Assembly (NCBI GenBank): GCA_963790775.1
Contig: CAWBPR010000008.1
Coordinates: forward strand, 372,001 to 436,000
From: JASJBU01 sp963790775
GTDB lineage: Bacteria > Pseudomonadota > Gammaproteobacteria > Chromatiales > Chromatiaceae
DNA length: 64,000 bases
Direction of reading: 5' to 3'
Shown: positions 1 to 9,271 of the stretch, piece by piece
Layout: each line of letters begins with the position of its first letter
Numbering within the stretch: the first letter of the stretch is position 1
Notes under the pieces: model-generated
Seen by the model: only the letters and a program-made list of their open reading frames with translations
Database searches by the model: none
What the model was told of the DNA's origin: nothing
Position numbers and translations under genes: made by a program

Positions 1-790
1 AGTGCAGCAAATGGTTCTTGTCCCGCGAGCCGGCGCACTGGATGAAGGCAACCGATTTGATCTCCTTGCCGTCCGAAGGACGCAGCAGTTTGCCGCCGGT
101 GGGCCCGCTCGGGTCAGCCAGGCGTTCAAACTCGACGCTGGTGATGACGTTGGCAATACGGTCATAGCCGTAGGGCTGAATCTTGTTGGCATCATAGGGA
201 CGCCAGCCGGTGGCCCAGATCACAGCACCCGCCTTGAACTCAATGGTCTCTTCCTGCATGTCCAGGTCTACGGCATTGAATTTACAAGCATCTTTTGCCT
301 TTTGGGCATCGTCCGTACCGATGATTGCGGGGTCGATGACGTAGCGTTGGGGATGGGCCATGGTATGCGGCAGGTAGGCGCCTTTTCGTTTACCCAGGCC
401 ATAGTTGTGCGCATCGTCGAATTCGGCTTCGACAGCTCTGCCGCAGTCACCACAACCGGTGCAATTCTCATTGACATAACGGGGACTGATTTTAACAGTA
501 GCCGTGTAATCGCCCGCTTCGCCCTGGATGTTAGAAACCTCTGCCATGGTAATGATGTGCAGGTTCGGGTTCATCTTTGCTCGGCGCTGGTTGATCTCCA
601 GGCCACAAGTGGGAAAGCAGAGTTTCGGAAAATATTTGTAGAGCTGGGTGATGCGGCCACCAACGTAGGGCCGCTTTTCAACCAGTACGACATTTTTCCC
701 TGTTTCGGCGGCCTCGAGAGCAGCGGTCATGCCGCTGATCCCTCCGCCGACCACGAGAATAGTCTCATTGGTTGCGATTACTTCCGTCAT
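1..790 (-). CDS. qmoA: QmoA-like / HdrA-like flavoprotein (3' end beyond window)
   Basis: FAD-binding iron-sulfur flavoprotein of the QmoA/HdrA family, predicted cytoplasmic. In sulfur metabolism QmoABC passes electrons between APS reductase and the quinone pool. About 263 codons are visible. The N-terminus has a Rossmann motif VVGGGISG (residues 13-20) followed by LVEKRPYVGGR. The segment FPKLCFPTCGLEIN is typical of QmoA, and a CTGCGDC cysteine cluster sits near residue 105. The start is the ATG at 790, with GGAGG 7 nt upstream (798-802). The reading frame runs off the left edge, so length and the downstream qmoBC genes cannot be seen. No aprBA lies upstream; a c-di-GMP gene is there instead. 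A plain HdrA subunit is the alternative, but the cysteine context favours QmoA. Confidence 0.85.
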   Translation of the reverse strand, partial: MTEVIATNETILVVGGGISGMTAALEAAETGKNVVLVEKRPYVGGRITQLYKYFPKLCFPTCGLEINQRRAKMNPNLHIITMAEVSNIQGEAGDYTATVKISPRYVNENCTGCGDCGRAVEAEFDDAHNYGLGKRKGAYLPHTMAHPQRYVIDPAIIGTDDAQKAKDACKFNAVDLDMQEETIEFKAGAVIWATGWRPYDANKIQPYGYDRIANVITSVEFERLADPSGPTGGKLLRPSDGKEIKSVAFIQCAGSRDKNHLLH

Positions 791-1038
791 GGATTTTCCT
801 CCGTTGCGGAATGGCGTTCAAAGTTTGGAATGACCGATGGACAATAATACTTGACTTGTCTGCTTGGTTATTCCATTATCAGTAGTGCAAAAATGCACCT
901 TGAATCCGGACCCGCTACGATACCCGTCTTCGGGTTTCCCTGCCAGATAAAAGCTCAGAATTAACCATCGAATTTTCGAATGCTTTCATAGAAATGAGTT
1001 ATAGATTATTAGCGAATGCTAATGTTAAGGCTTTTACT

Positions 1039-3510
1039 TCATGCAATATTCTTGTTGGCGTTAAAGAATGAAAGTGTCTGGCGCGGCTGTTCACGGACAC
1101 TCGTGAGCTTCTCTTCCAGGGATTCCGCCGGCATGGGCGCCCCATACAGATAACCCTGTACCTGCTGACAGCCCATGGATTTAAGCATGTTTTGCTGAGC
1201 TTCTGTTTCCACGCCTTCAGCTATGATATCCAGGCCGAGCGTATCACCAAGAGAGATGATGGCCTGGACAATGGCAATATCATCCTTGTCATCCGGCATG
1301 TTTTGGATAAAGGATCTATCGATTTTGAGTTTATCGATGGGCAGGTGTTTGAGATAGGAGAGGGAGGAGTAACCTGTGCCGAAATCATCGATGGCGATAG
1401 TGACCCCAAGTTGCTTGAATACGTCCAGCACGGGTACCGACATCTGCTTTTGCCCCATGAAGATGCCTTCAGTGACCTCAAACTGGAGTTGATTAGGCGG
1501 GCAGCCGGTCTCCTCGATGATCTCCTCAAATCGCAGGATCAGGTCGCTCTGCATCATCTGGCGTACTGATAAGTTTATCGCCATGCAGCCATCGAATAGC
1601 CCCGCTTGTGACCATTTTCGTGTCTGTTCGCAGGCCTGCTGAAGGGTCCAGTGCCCGATTTCATGGATCAGCCCCGTCTCTTCAGCGAGCGGAATGAATT
1701 TGCCCGGCGGAATTATCCCCATACGAGGATGACGCCAGCGCAGCAGGGCTTCCGCTCCGATCATTTTCCCGGACTCGATGGAGAATTGCGGCTGGTAGTA
1801 GAGCAGCAACTGGTTGTCCGGTATTGCATTGCGCAGTTCTGTTTCCAGCAAGAGGCGCTCGAATGCGCTCTGGGTGAGTTCTGACGTATAAAAGCGGTAG
1901 TTGTTTCTGCCGTTTTCTTTTGCCTGATACATCGCGGCATCAGCATTTTTGGTAAGATTTCCGACGTTTCTGCCGTCCTCAGGATAGAGGCTGATGCCAA
2001 TGCTTGCAGTGATATGCAGTTTACGACCGAATATGTCGAAAGGTTGTTTGAATTGGTTTTGTATTTTTGTGGCAATTACAGCCGAGTAACTGGGATCTTT
2101 GAGGTTTTCCACGAGAATGGTGAATTCATCGCCCCCAAGGCGGGCGGCAGTATCGTTTTCTCGCAACAGGGTACGCAGGCGTTTGGCAACCTGCACTAGG
2201 AGTGCATCACCTACCGTATGGCCTAGAGAGTCGTTAATATTTTTAAACCGGTCCAGGTCGAGAAACATCACGGCAAGATGCCGGTTTTCCCGTTTTGCCA
2301 AAGCGATGGCATGTTCCAGCCGGTCTTCGAATAGCAGCCGGTTGGGCAGGTCTGTGAGCGGGTCATGATGTGCAAGATGCTCAAGTTGCGACTGGGACTG
2401 TTTGATGCTGGTGATATCAGAAAATACCGCCACATATTGCGTGGTGTTCCCCTGCTCATCAAGTACGGGTGTGATGGTGAGCCATTCAGCGTAGACATCT
2501 CCATTTTTGCGACGATTCCAGATCTCCCCCCGCCAGGAGTTTTTTTCTTTCAGTGTTTGCCAGAGCGCTGAATAGAACTCCTGGGTATGTTTTTCAGAGT
2601 TGAGGAAGCCGGGTTTTTTACCCAGTACGTCGTTTTCTGTGTAACCGGTGATTTGGCTAAAGGCTGGGTTGACTGAAGTGATATTTGTATCAGTATCCAT
2701 GACCACAACCCCTTCCGTGGTGTATGTGAAGACAGTTGCTGCCTGTTTGAGCCTGGCTTCGTCCTCGCTCGCTTTGGTGATGTCATGGAAGATGACCTGG
2801 GTTGTCGGCTTATCTGAATAATAAGTTCTGCTGGCCCACGCCTCTACTTTTATTGCCTGACCATCTTGTCGTCTGAATGTCGCTTGAATCGGTTTGCTGT
2901 CCAGTTGATGGCTGTCAAATTGAGGAGTCATGAATAACTCGGGTGGATCAATCAGTAGCTGTTCAGCATTGATCTCGGAGAATGGAGCATCATCGCTGAT
3001 GTTTAATAATTGTTTGGCCGCGAGATTGAGGTAGGTGATGTGATGGTTGCTCAGCAAGAGCAGTGGGAGTGGCGCGTTTTCCAGCAGCATCCGGTAGTTG
3101 TTTGCTTTCTGGTAGAGATATTTGAAGTTTTTTGCCTGTTTGTGCCGATTCGCGGCTCTACTTAATTCGCGCTGGACTATTGATGACAGGAGATAAAGAT
3201 TGTTGATATCGATATGAGCATGTGCGCCCGCTGAAAAGAGTGCTGTCAGTCTGTCCTTGCTGATTGGCCGGGTGACGAGAATAAAAGGGATATCGAGGTT
3301 GGCGTCCCGGATGATTTGAAGTGTTTCTTCCGGTGGGCAGCCGACCAGATGATGGCAGGAAAGAATGAGATCCCATTGGTATAACTCAATGGCGTTTTTA
3401 AAAGTATATTGATCCTCAACACGCTGTGTTTGTATGTTAAGTCCAGCATGCTTCAGTGCTTCGGCAACAAGATTATAGTCGCTCTCTGTCTCAATAATCA
3501 GTATTCGCAA
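1039..3510 (-). CDS. Degenerate receiver-PAS-PAS-GGDEF-EAL c-di-GMP protein
   Basis: Dual-domain cyclic-di-GMP enzyme of 823 aa, predicted soluble. Order: receiver-like domain (1-120), PAS (about 138-250), PAS (about 255-375), GGDEF (about 380-545), EAL (about 555-805). GGDEF is intact at 459-463, with an RxxD inhibitory site (450-453) five residues before it. EAL is intact at 587-589, and a DFGTGYSS loop is present, so both synthesis and breakdown look possible on paper. The receiver appears unable to accept phosphate: the position of the acceptor Asp after the third strand is Cys52, and the usual C-terminal Lys-Pro is missing. No histidine kinase is adjacent. It is transcribed towards qmoA, with a 248-bp gap between them. 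Confidence 0.88.
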   Translation of the reverse strand: MRILIIETESDYNLVAEALKHAGLNIQTQRVEDQYTFKNAIELYQWDLILSCHHLVGCPPEETLQIIRDANLDIPFILVTRPISKDRLTALFSAGAHAHIDINNLYLLSSIVQRELSRAANRHKQAKNFKYLYQKANNYRMLLENAPLPLLLLSNHHITYLNLAAKQLLNISDDAPFSEINAEQLLIDPPELFMTPQFDSHQLDSKPIQATFRRQDGQAIKVEAWASRTYYSDKPTTQVIFHDITKASEDEARLKQAATVFTYTTEGVVVMDTDTNITSVNPAFSQITGYTENDVLGKKPGFLNSEKHTQEFYSALWQTLKEKNSWRGEIWNRRKNGDVYAEWLTITPVLDEQGNTTQYVAVFSDITSIKQSQSQLEHLAHHDPLTDLPNRLLFEDRLEHAIALAKRENRHLAVMFLDLDRFKNINDSLGHTVGDALLVQVAKRLRTLLRENDTAARLGGDEFTILVENLKDPSYSAVIATKIQNQFKQPFDIFGRKLHITASIGISLYPEDGRNVGNLTKNADAAMYQAKENGRNNYRFYTSELTQSAFERLLLETELRNAIPDNQLLLYYQPQFSIESGKMIGAEALLRWRHPRMGIIPPGKFIPLAEETGLIHEIGHWTLQQACEQTRKWSQAGLFDGCMAINLSVRQMMQSDLILRFEEIIEETGCPPNQLQFEVTEGIFMGQKQMSVPVLDVFKQLGVTIAIDDFGTGYSSLSYLKHLPIDKLKIDRSFIQNMPDDKDDIAIVQAIISLGDTLGLDIIAEGVETEAQQNMLKSMGCQQVQGYLYGAPMPAESLEEKLTSVREQPRQTLSFFNANKNIA

Positions 3511-4088
3511 TGCGCTGTCCCTTTGATTAATCTTTACTCAATCTGTTTATCAATAAGATTCAGTGCCGCCCCTAATTTAATTAAGCCAAATCCGCGCTTG
3601 TTGGCGTTGCGTGAAAAGGTTTCAGCTTGCTCGGTGTCACCTGAGATTAAGGTAATTACAGGTTGATGGGTGGATCAGCAAACAAAGCGCGCCGTGGGAA
3701 TCAAGATTTCCATACATCTTACAAGTATAACCGCATCTACTGTTTTCAATAGCCTGTTTGAGTCGGTTTTACGGCGGCTTTGAATGCTTCGTTTCTCATA
3801 AGCTCGATGCCTCGCTGTCCTGCGGAGCAATCCGTTGTGGATATTGTTTGTTGTATTTTCAATTAGTTAGAAAAAATTTCAGAGACTTATTTAATGTGAT
3901 CCTGATGATTAGGAATGTATTTGGTGCTCGTAATTTTAAAGTTTAACTAAAGCGTAAGAATTTGTAGCGCTTGATTATGCGGCTTTCATGACCGGGATAT
4001 TATTTACATTTGTCGTCGCTGACATGTCAAAATATATCGCCATGCTAATTAACCCCCAATTAATCACCACAAACTAAAGAGGTCAGCT
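3511..4088. other. Intergenic region between divergent genes
   Basis: 578 bp separate the c-di-GMP gene (minus) and the cbbQ-like gene (plus). The right half is AT-rich. Open frames here are short, with no recognisable motif or convincing ribosome-binding site. Both flanking promoters should lie here, but I could not settle on -35/-10 boxes. No RNA gene was recognised. Confidence 0.5.
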
Positions 4089-4901
4089 TTGGACGCGCGC
4101 ACCCTGAAACCTGAAGCCTATTTCATCGAGGAAGAGCCCTATTATGAATCTGTTGGAGATGAAATAGAGGTATTCGAGGCGGCCTATCGGAATCAGCTGC
4201 CGGTTCTGCTCAAAGGTCCTACCGGTTGTGGCAAAACCCGCTTCATGGAACATATGGCCTGGCGTCTTAAACGGCCATTGATTACTGTCTCGTGTCATGA
4301 TGATCTCACGGCTTCAGATCTGGTCGGTCGTTTCCTGGTAAAGGCTGGAGAGACAATCTGGGTGGATGGTCCGCTTGCGGCGGCAGTTCGGGCCAGTGGC
4401 ATCTGCTACCTGGACGAGGTCGTTGAGGCGCGGAAGGATACCACGGTGGTGATCCACCCTTTGGCGGATGATCGTAGAGTATTGCCTATGGAGAAGGTTG
4501 GAGAATTGCTCGAGGCAACCCCGGATTTCTGCCTGGCGATTTCATACAATCCCGGTTATCAGAGTGTCTTGAAAGACCTCAAGCAGAGCACACGCCAGCG
4601 TTTTGTGGCCTTGGAATTTGACTACCCTGAAGCGGTGCTGGAGCAAAAAATCATTGAAAATGAGTCAGGTGTGAATCGGGAGATGGCGGGACGCCTGGTA
4701 AAATTCGCGCATATGACCAGAAATCTTAAAGGCAGTGGCCTTGATGAAGGGGCCTCAACCCGACTGCTGGTGCACGCGGCAAAACTGATGCACAGTGGCG
4801 TGGATCCAGTAGTCGCCTGCAGATCCTCTATCGCTCAGGCCCTGACCGATGATGCGGATATGCTGACAGCGGTGAACGAACTGAGTGCTTCCCTCTTCTA
4901 A
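4089..4901 (+). CDS. cbbQ: CbbQ/NirQ/NorQ-family AAA+ ATPase
   Basis: MoxR-class AAA+ ATPase of 270 aa, the usual length for CbbQ/NorQ. With a VWA partner (CbbO/NorD) this family remodels or activates metalloenzymes, classically Rubisco or nitric oxide reductase. Walker A is GPTGCGKT (43-50). Walker B ends CYLDE (106-110) and runs into the family signature VVEARKDT. The start is TTG at 4089, with AGAGG about 6 nt upstream; the next in-frame ATG, near residue 19, would remove conserved sequence. It begins a three-gene plus-strand set: 11 bp to a hydrolase gene, then a CbbO/NorD-like gene. Neither Rubisco nor nor genes are in the window, so the client is unknown. Confidence 0.9.
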   Translation: MDARTLKPEAYFIEEEPYYESVGDEIEVFEAAYRNQLPVLLKGPTGCGKTRFMEHMAWRLKRPLITVSCHDDLTASDLVGRFLVKAGETIWVDGPLAAAVRASGICYLDEVVEARKDTTVVIHPLADDRRVLPMEKVGELLEATPDFCLAISYNPGYQSVLKDLKQSTRQRFVALEFDYPEAVLEQKIIENESGVNREMAGRLVKFAHMTRNLKGSGLDEGASTRLLVHAAKLMHSGVDPVVACRSSIAQALTDDADMLTAVNELSASLF

Positions 4902-4912
4902 ACAGCGAACAG

Positions 4913-6283
4913 ATGTCTGCTGACCAGCCAGTTAAGATGATCTATCCAGCGGGATTGCTTTTCCTGTGCCTCGCACTCTGTATTATGGCGGCGTTCGCTG
5001 AAGGGCGGATGGAGCACGAGCCGGTTTTCGGTGGTGAGGTCTATGTGCTGGAGTCTGGAAAGCGGTCAAATCCAACCCTGGTATTGGTCCATGGTCTGGG
5101 TGAAGGCGCTTCCGATGACTGGCGGGAAACCATTGACTTCCTGCAGACAGATTACCATATTTTGACCTTTGATCTGCCCGGGTTTGGCCGTTCCACCAAG
5201 TCCAATACCATTTACTCTCCAACCCGTTATGCTGAACTGGTCCATCACCTGGCGGGTAAGTATGCAAACCATCCATTCCATCTGGCTGGACATTCCATGG
5301 GAGGAGCGATTGCCCTGCGCTATGCATCCACCTATGGGGAGGATCTGATGAGCCTGACGCTGGCTGATGCGGCAGGTATCTTGCATCACCGGGCCTACAC
5401 TAAATACCTCGCTCCGCTGGGACTGGAACAGTTTGCCGGCACCCAACTTCCAGGCAGAGCGCAGATTTCCGATTGGGCCGGGGCTCTGCTGGGTTCAGTG
5501 GAACGGATGCTGCCCCTCGATCTGAATATTGTGCTGTATACGACGTTGCTGCGTGAAAAACTGCTGCAGGGAAATCCATCCGCGATCGCAGCGCTGGGTT
5601 TGGTGTTGGAGGATTTCAGCCAGGCGCCGGGTCAGGTGACAGTCCCAACGCTGATTATCTGGGGTGAGGATGATCAGGTTGCTCCACCGCGCACTGGTCG
5701 AGTACTGCATGCCTTGATCGCGCAATCCACCCTTTACCTGATCCCTCATGCCGGTCACGTGCCGATCAAGGAAGAGGTGACAATATACCTGCAGTTACTG
5801 AGGCGGCATCTCGATTCACCGGGAAGCCTGGAGCGGATGCCAGCGCCACTTGTGGCTGGAACGCCGCGGTCTGAAGTGGTGTGTGAGAATCAGCGGGGAC
5901 AGGTCTACTCAGGTAAGATCCGACGTCTGTTGTTGAAAAACTGCCATGATATTCTGGTGCATAATGCTCATATCGAGAAGCTTGTCATTGAAAATTCCCG
6001 GGTCGTGATAGAAGAAAGCGTGCTGAAAGGTGAGAAAAACGCACTTTTTGCGAATAACTCAAGTGTGGTGCTGACAGCCGGAAGTATTGAAGCTGATATC
6101 GCCATCAGAAGTGTGGGCAGTCGCTTTGACATTGCCGGAACGAAACTTTCCGGCCGGCGTTATGCGGTCTTCGCTGTCGGAGAATCCGATTTCACCATGT
6201 CCCTGGTGCCGCTTGAGAGTTCGGAGCAGCCGCTGACCATGATGCATGGCCCGCAACCCCATCAGTACAGTTTCACTCTTTAA
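4913..6283 (+). CDS. Exported alpha/beta hydrolase with beta-rich C-terminal domain
   Basis: 456-aa protein. A hydrophobic N-terminal segment (about 9-29, ending AFAEG) looks like a signal peptide or anchor, so it probably acts in the periplasm or at the membrane. Residues 50-305 form an alpha/beta hydrolase: oxyanion HGLG (60-63), nucleophile elbow GHSMGG (Ser128), acid in WGEDD (Asp254) and base in HAGH (His282). The last ~135 residues are rich in short alternating hydrophobic strands with Asn/Val/Ile turns and resemble a small beta-helix; I know no name for this domain. The gene lies between the cbbQ-like and cbbO-like genes (11 and 25 bp gaps), which argues for co-transcription. Substrate unknown. 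Confidence 0.8.
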   Translation: MSADQPVKMIYPAGLLFLCLALCIMAAFAEGRMEHEPVFGGEVYVLESGKRSNPTLVLVHGLGEGASDDWRETIDFLQTDYHILTFDLPGFGRSTKSNTIYSPTRYAELVHHLAGKYANHPFHLAGHSMGGAIALRYASTYGEDLMSLTLADAAGILHHRAYTKYLAPLGLEQFAGTQLPGRAQISDWAGALLGSVERMLPLDLNIVLYTTLLREKLLQGNPSAIAALGLVLEDFSQAPGQVTVPTLIIWGEDDQVAPPRTGRVLHALIAQSTLYLIPHAGHVPIKEEVTIYLQLLRRHLDSPGSLERMPAPLVAGTPRSEVVCENQRGQVYSGKIRRLLLKNCHDILVHNAHIEKLVIENSRVVIEESVLKGEKNALFANNSSVVLTAGSIEADIAIRSVGSRFDIAGTKLSGRRYAVFAVGESDFTMSLVPLESSEQPLTMMHGPQPHQYSFTL

Positions 6284-6308
6284 ATTGGTTAATCAAGAAT
6301 AAGTCCCC

Positions 6309-8426
6309 ATGGCACGGCGTTCCAGATTTACGACAGAAGAGATACATCAGCGGCTCGATGACTATTTTGAAGTTGAGTTCACCTATCGTGACACCCGGCC
6401 ACTGGTGGGCATACTGAATGAGCTGCCCGATAGTGCTCAGATTTTTATTATCGACTGGATCAGGCGCATCGCCAGCACCAATGTAGAAATTGCCTATCAA
6501 TTTACTGCACAGTCACAGCGCGCCCTTGAGTTGATGGACGACCATATGATCGAGGCCTGGGTATTGCACGCCATGGATGTCTATGATCGCTCGGGCCTGC
6601 ATTCCGCCATCAAGGCGATTCAGGAGATCGACCTGTTTGTCCGGCAGGGTCGCGAGCGGGCTTCAGGCTGCGTATTCGAAGAGGAGATTGGCGTACTGTT
6701 GCCGTTTGTGCAGGGGCTTTCCGGACGCAAGTTAACTCTCCAGCAGGGGGATCAGCTGTATACGGACAGCGAGGTGATCTATCTTCCTGCCATCATGGCG
6801 CACCTGCCGGATAAACGGGAGAATTTTTTGCTTTATAAGGCGGCGGTGGCTCACCATTGGGCTCAAGCGCGCTTCGGGACCTTTCGTGTTGATCTTGCCG
6901 CTTACTTTGCCGCTCACCGTACACCGCAAACTGCACTGCGTTGTTTTCATGCGCTGGAGATCGCACGTCTAGATGCCTGTATCGAACGCGAGCTACCAGG
7001 TCTGTATCGTGAAATGCGCCTGTTGCAAGACAAGCTGGAAGATGAGGTTCCGAGAGGTTGGAATGAGATCACATCGATCCTGAAGCGCCGGGATGCGACG
7101 GTGCGCGATACCCTGGCGATGGTCGATGCGGTGATTGGCGAGGATCTACCACAAGCCAATTGTTTTCAAGGACAGCTGAATCCCGAAGCAGTGGCGGAGG
7201 CGATGGCGAAACGCTTACCCAGGGAAAAGGCCATGCTGCGGGTTGCCTTGAAAGAGATTATTGATGAGTTGAGGCAGACGCAGGACGAGAGTGATGTCGC
7301 AGGCAAGGTCCAGGCGATAAAGCAGGAAGACCTGTCACTGCCGGAAGAGTTTCAGATCCAGTTGGAGATCAATGGCAAATCCATGCCGATAGCCGAGGAT
7401 GTCCGGAGCACCTTGAATTCGATTATCCAGGATCTCGGTGATGTACCGAATGAATATCTGGTGCCTGCAGGACCTGGTGAATATGATCTGAGTGAGTTCG
7501 AAGATAAGATCATGGACCCTGAGGATGTGTGGAGCGGCACCTATCACGAAGAAGGTGCATATCTATATAAGGAGTGGGATTATCTTCGTAAACATTACCG
7601 AAAGAACTGGTGTGTTTTACGAGAGATGAAGATTAAGCCGGAATATGATGGCTTTGTCGATCGGGTGATGAAGAAATACCGGCGTTTGATTACCAATTTA
7701 CGCAAGACATTCGAGGCTTTGCGGGATGAGGACCGGCTGCTGAAACGACAGGCCTACGGCGATGGTGTGGACATAGATGCATTTGTTGAGGCCTGGGCGG
7801 ATCTACACACCGGCCTTGAAATGAGTGATCGTCTGTTTACCCGGATGCATCGTGAAGAGCGAAATATCGCCGTGATGTTCATGGTCGATATGTCCGGCTC
7901 GACCCAAGGTTGGATAAACGATGCTGAACGAGAGGCGCTTATATTGCTCGCTGAATCCCTGGAAACCCTGGGTGACCGTTATGCGATATATGGTTTTACC
8001 GGGATGAGCCGTAAACGCTGTGAAGTCTTTCCTGTAAAGCTTTTTGATGAACCCTACAATGATGAGGTCAAGGCTCGTATCAGCGGTATTAAGCCAGGCG
8101 ATTATACCCGTATGGGCGCCGCAATCAGACACCTCAGCCAACGCCTGAACGAAGTGGAAGCCAGGACAAAATTATTGATTACCTTATCAGACGGCAAGCC
8201 AGATGATTACCACGGTGATTATCGTGGGGAATATGGGATTGAAGATACCAGGCAAGCCTTATTCGAAGCGCGTAGAGATGGAATCCATGCGTTCTGCATC
8301 ACGATTGATGAAGAGGGGCAGGAGTACCTGCCTCATATGTACGGTGCTGCGAATTACACGGTAATCAGTGATGTGGAAAAACTTCCATTGAAGGTTTCGG
8401 ATATCTACAAAAAGATTACAAGTTGA
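6309..8426 (+). CDS. cbbO: CbbO/NorD-family VWA-domain protein
   Basis: 705-aa partner of the CbbQ-like ATPase. The family has a long helical N-terminal part and a C-terminal von Willebrand A domain that contacts the client. The MIDAS motif is DMSGS (about residues 526-530), followed by a Thr in DYTRMGAA and by LSDGKPDDY. The segment SYHEEG-like to YKEWDY near residue 420 is typical of the NorD/CbbO middle region. The ATG at 6309 is 25 bp after the hydrolase stop. CbbO, NorD and generic nitric-oxide-reductase-activation proteins cannot be separated without phylogeny. The downstream 117 bp before the next gene contain no clear terminator. Confidence 0.87.
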   Translation: MARRSRFTTEEIHQRLDDYFEVEFTYRDTRPLVGILNELPDSAQIFIIDWIRRIASTNVEIAYQFTAQSQRALELMDDHMIEAWVLHAMDVYDRSGLHSAIKAIQEIDLFVRQGRERASGCVFEEEIGVLLPFVQGLSGRKLTLQQGDQLYTDSEVIYLPAIMAHLPDKRENFLLYKAAVAHHWAQARFGTFRVDLAAYFAAHRTPQTALRCFHALEIARLDACIERELPGLYREMRLLQDKLEDEVPRGWNEITSILKRRDATVRDTLAMVDAVIGEDLPQANCFQGQLNPEAVAEAMAKRLPREKAMLRVALKEIIDELRQTQDESDVAGKVQAIKQEDLSLPEEFQIQLEINGKSMPIAEDVRSTLNSIIQDLGDVPNEYLVPAGPGEYDLSEFEDKIMDPEDVWSGTYHEEGAYLYKEWDYLRKHYRKNWCVLREMKIKPEYDGFVDRVMKKYRRLITNLRKTFEALRDEDRLLKRQAYGDGVDIDAFVEAWADLHTGLEMSDRLFTRMHREERNIAVMFMVDMSGSTQGWINDAEREALILLAESLETLGDRYAIYGFTGMSRKRCEVFPVKLFDEPYNDEVKARISGIKPGDYTRMGAAIRHLSQRLNEVEARTKLLITLSDGKPDDYHGDYRGEYGIEDTRQALFEARRDGIHAFCITIDEEGQEYLPHMYGAANYTVISDVEKLPLKVSDIYKKITS

Positions 8427-8543
8427 AGTTTAGTTGCTGATTTAATTAGCCTATTCTTATCTAGCTTGATTTTACTCCCCGCCCTAGGCACCCTTTCACC
8501 GACGCTGTAGTAACAGCTGAATTTGTTATCCACTGGAGGATAT

Positions 8544-9149
8544 ATGAAGATAAAATTTGTCGCTTTTGCGATAGTTACGGCGCTTTTTGCAGTGCAGGCT
8601 CAGGCATCACCCGGATATGGATATCCGCAGCAACAAATGAATCTGCAGCAACAGGAAGCAGGACCTGGCATGATTCTGCGGGAAGGCATGACCAAGTTAC
8701 TGAAATTCATGCAACAGAAAGAGCAACCGAATCCCACGGCAATCGCTGGTTTTGTGGAACATGAGATTGCGCCATATTTTGATTTTGCCTATATGACACA
8801 ATGGGCGGCAGGCTCAGCCTTCCGGAATATGAATGAAGGTCAGCGTAGTGTGCTGGAGCGAAAGGTCAAGGAGATGCTGCTCTCCACATTGATCAACAAA
8901 TTGGGGAGTTACGAAAATCAGGATGTGCGTTTTTTCCGCCCAAGACGAGTAGGAGAAAATGAGGTTAAAGTCAGAGTGGGAATACTCCAGGCTGGTGGAT
9001 ATCCCGCGAGTATTGATTTTCGTTTTTATCGCAGTGAATCCGGTTGGAAGGTGTTTGATGTCTCTGCAAATGGCACCAGTGCGCTCTCTTATTACCGTCA
9101 GCACTTTGCACGCCAGGCTCGTCAACAAAACTGGGCATATCGACGTTAG
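8544..9149 (+). CDS. MlaC/Ttg2D-family periplasmic lipid-binding protein
   Basis: 201-aa exported protein of the MlaC (Ttg2D) family, whose members carry phospholipid between outer and inner membranes for an ABC transporter. A clear signal peptide (MKIKFVAFAIVTALFAVQAQA) is followed by a Gln/Pro-rich stretch, then the MlaC pattern: YFDFAYMTQWA, a helical TLINKLGSY region, and a SGWKVFDV strand near the C-terminus. The start is ATG 8544, preceded by GGAGG at 8535-8539; an in-frame TTG 21 bp upstream lacks a ribosome-binding site. The other mla genes (mlaFED, mlaB) are not adjacent, so this is a solitary copy. Whether it serves the Mla system or something else is unknown. Confidence 0.75.
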   Translation: MKIKFVAFAIVTALFAVQAQASPGYGYPQQQMNLQQQEAGPGMILREGMTKLLKFMQQKEQPNPTAIAGFVEHEIAPYFDFAYMTQWAAGSAFRNMNEGQRSVLERKVKEMLLSTLINKLGSYENQDVRFFRPRRVGENEVKVRVGILQAGGYPASIDFRFYRSESGWKVFDVSANGTSALSYYRQHFARQARQQNWAYRR

Positions 9150-9271
9150 CAAACTGCTGTTAGATCCAGATGGTTGGTTTATCTGCTGTGCCAGCAGCAG
9201 GGACGGCTTCCGAATTATGATCAGTCGGGGGCCGTCCTCGAAACATCGAGCATCGAAGGACTCAATCCCCC

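Noticed and set aside
2..847. Long plus-strand open frame over the left edge
   Set aside because: The minus strand encodes a conserved flavoprotein with a Shine-Dalgarno; the plus-strand translation has no family features.
922..935. Small hairpin ACCCG-TCTT-CGGGT between qmoA and the c-di-GMP gene
   Set aside because: Stem of only 5 bp and no T-run on either strand; it also lies upstream of qmoA and downstream of the other gene with 100 bp between.
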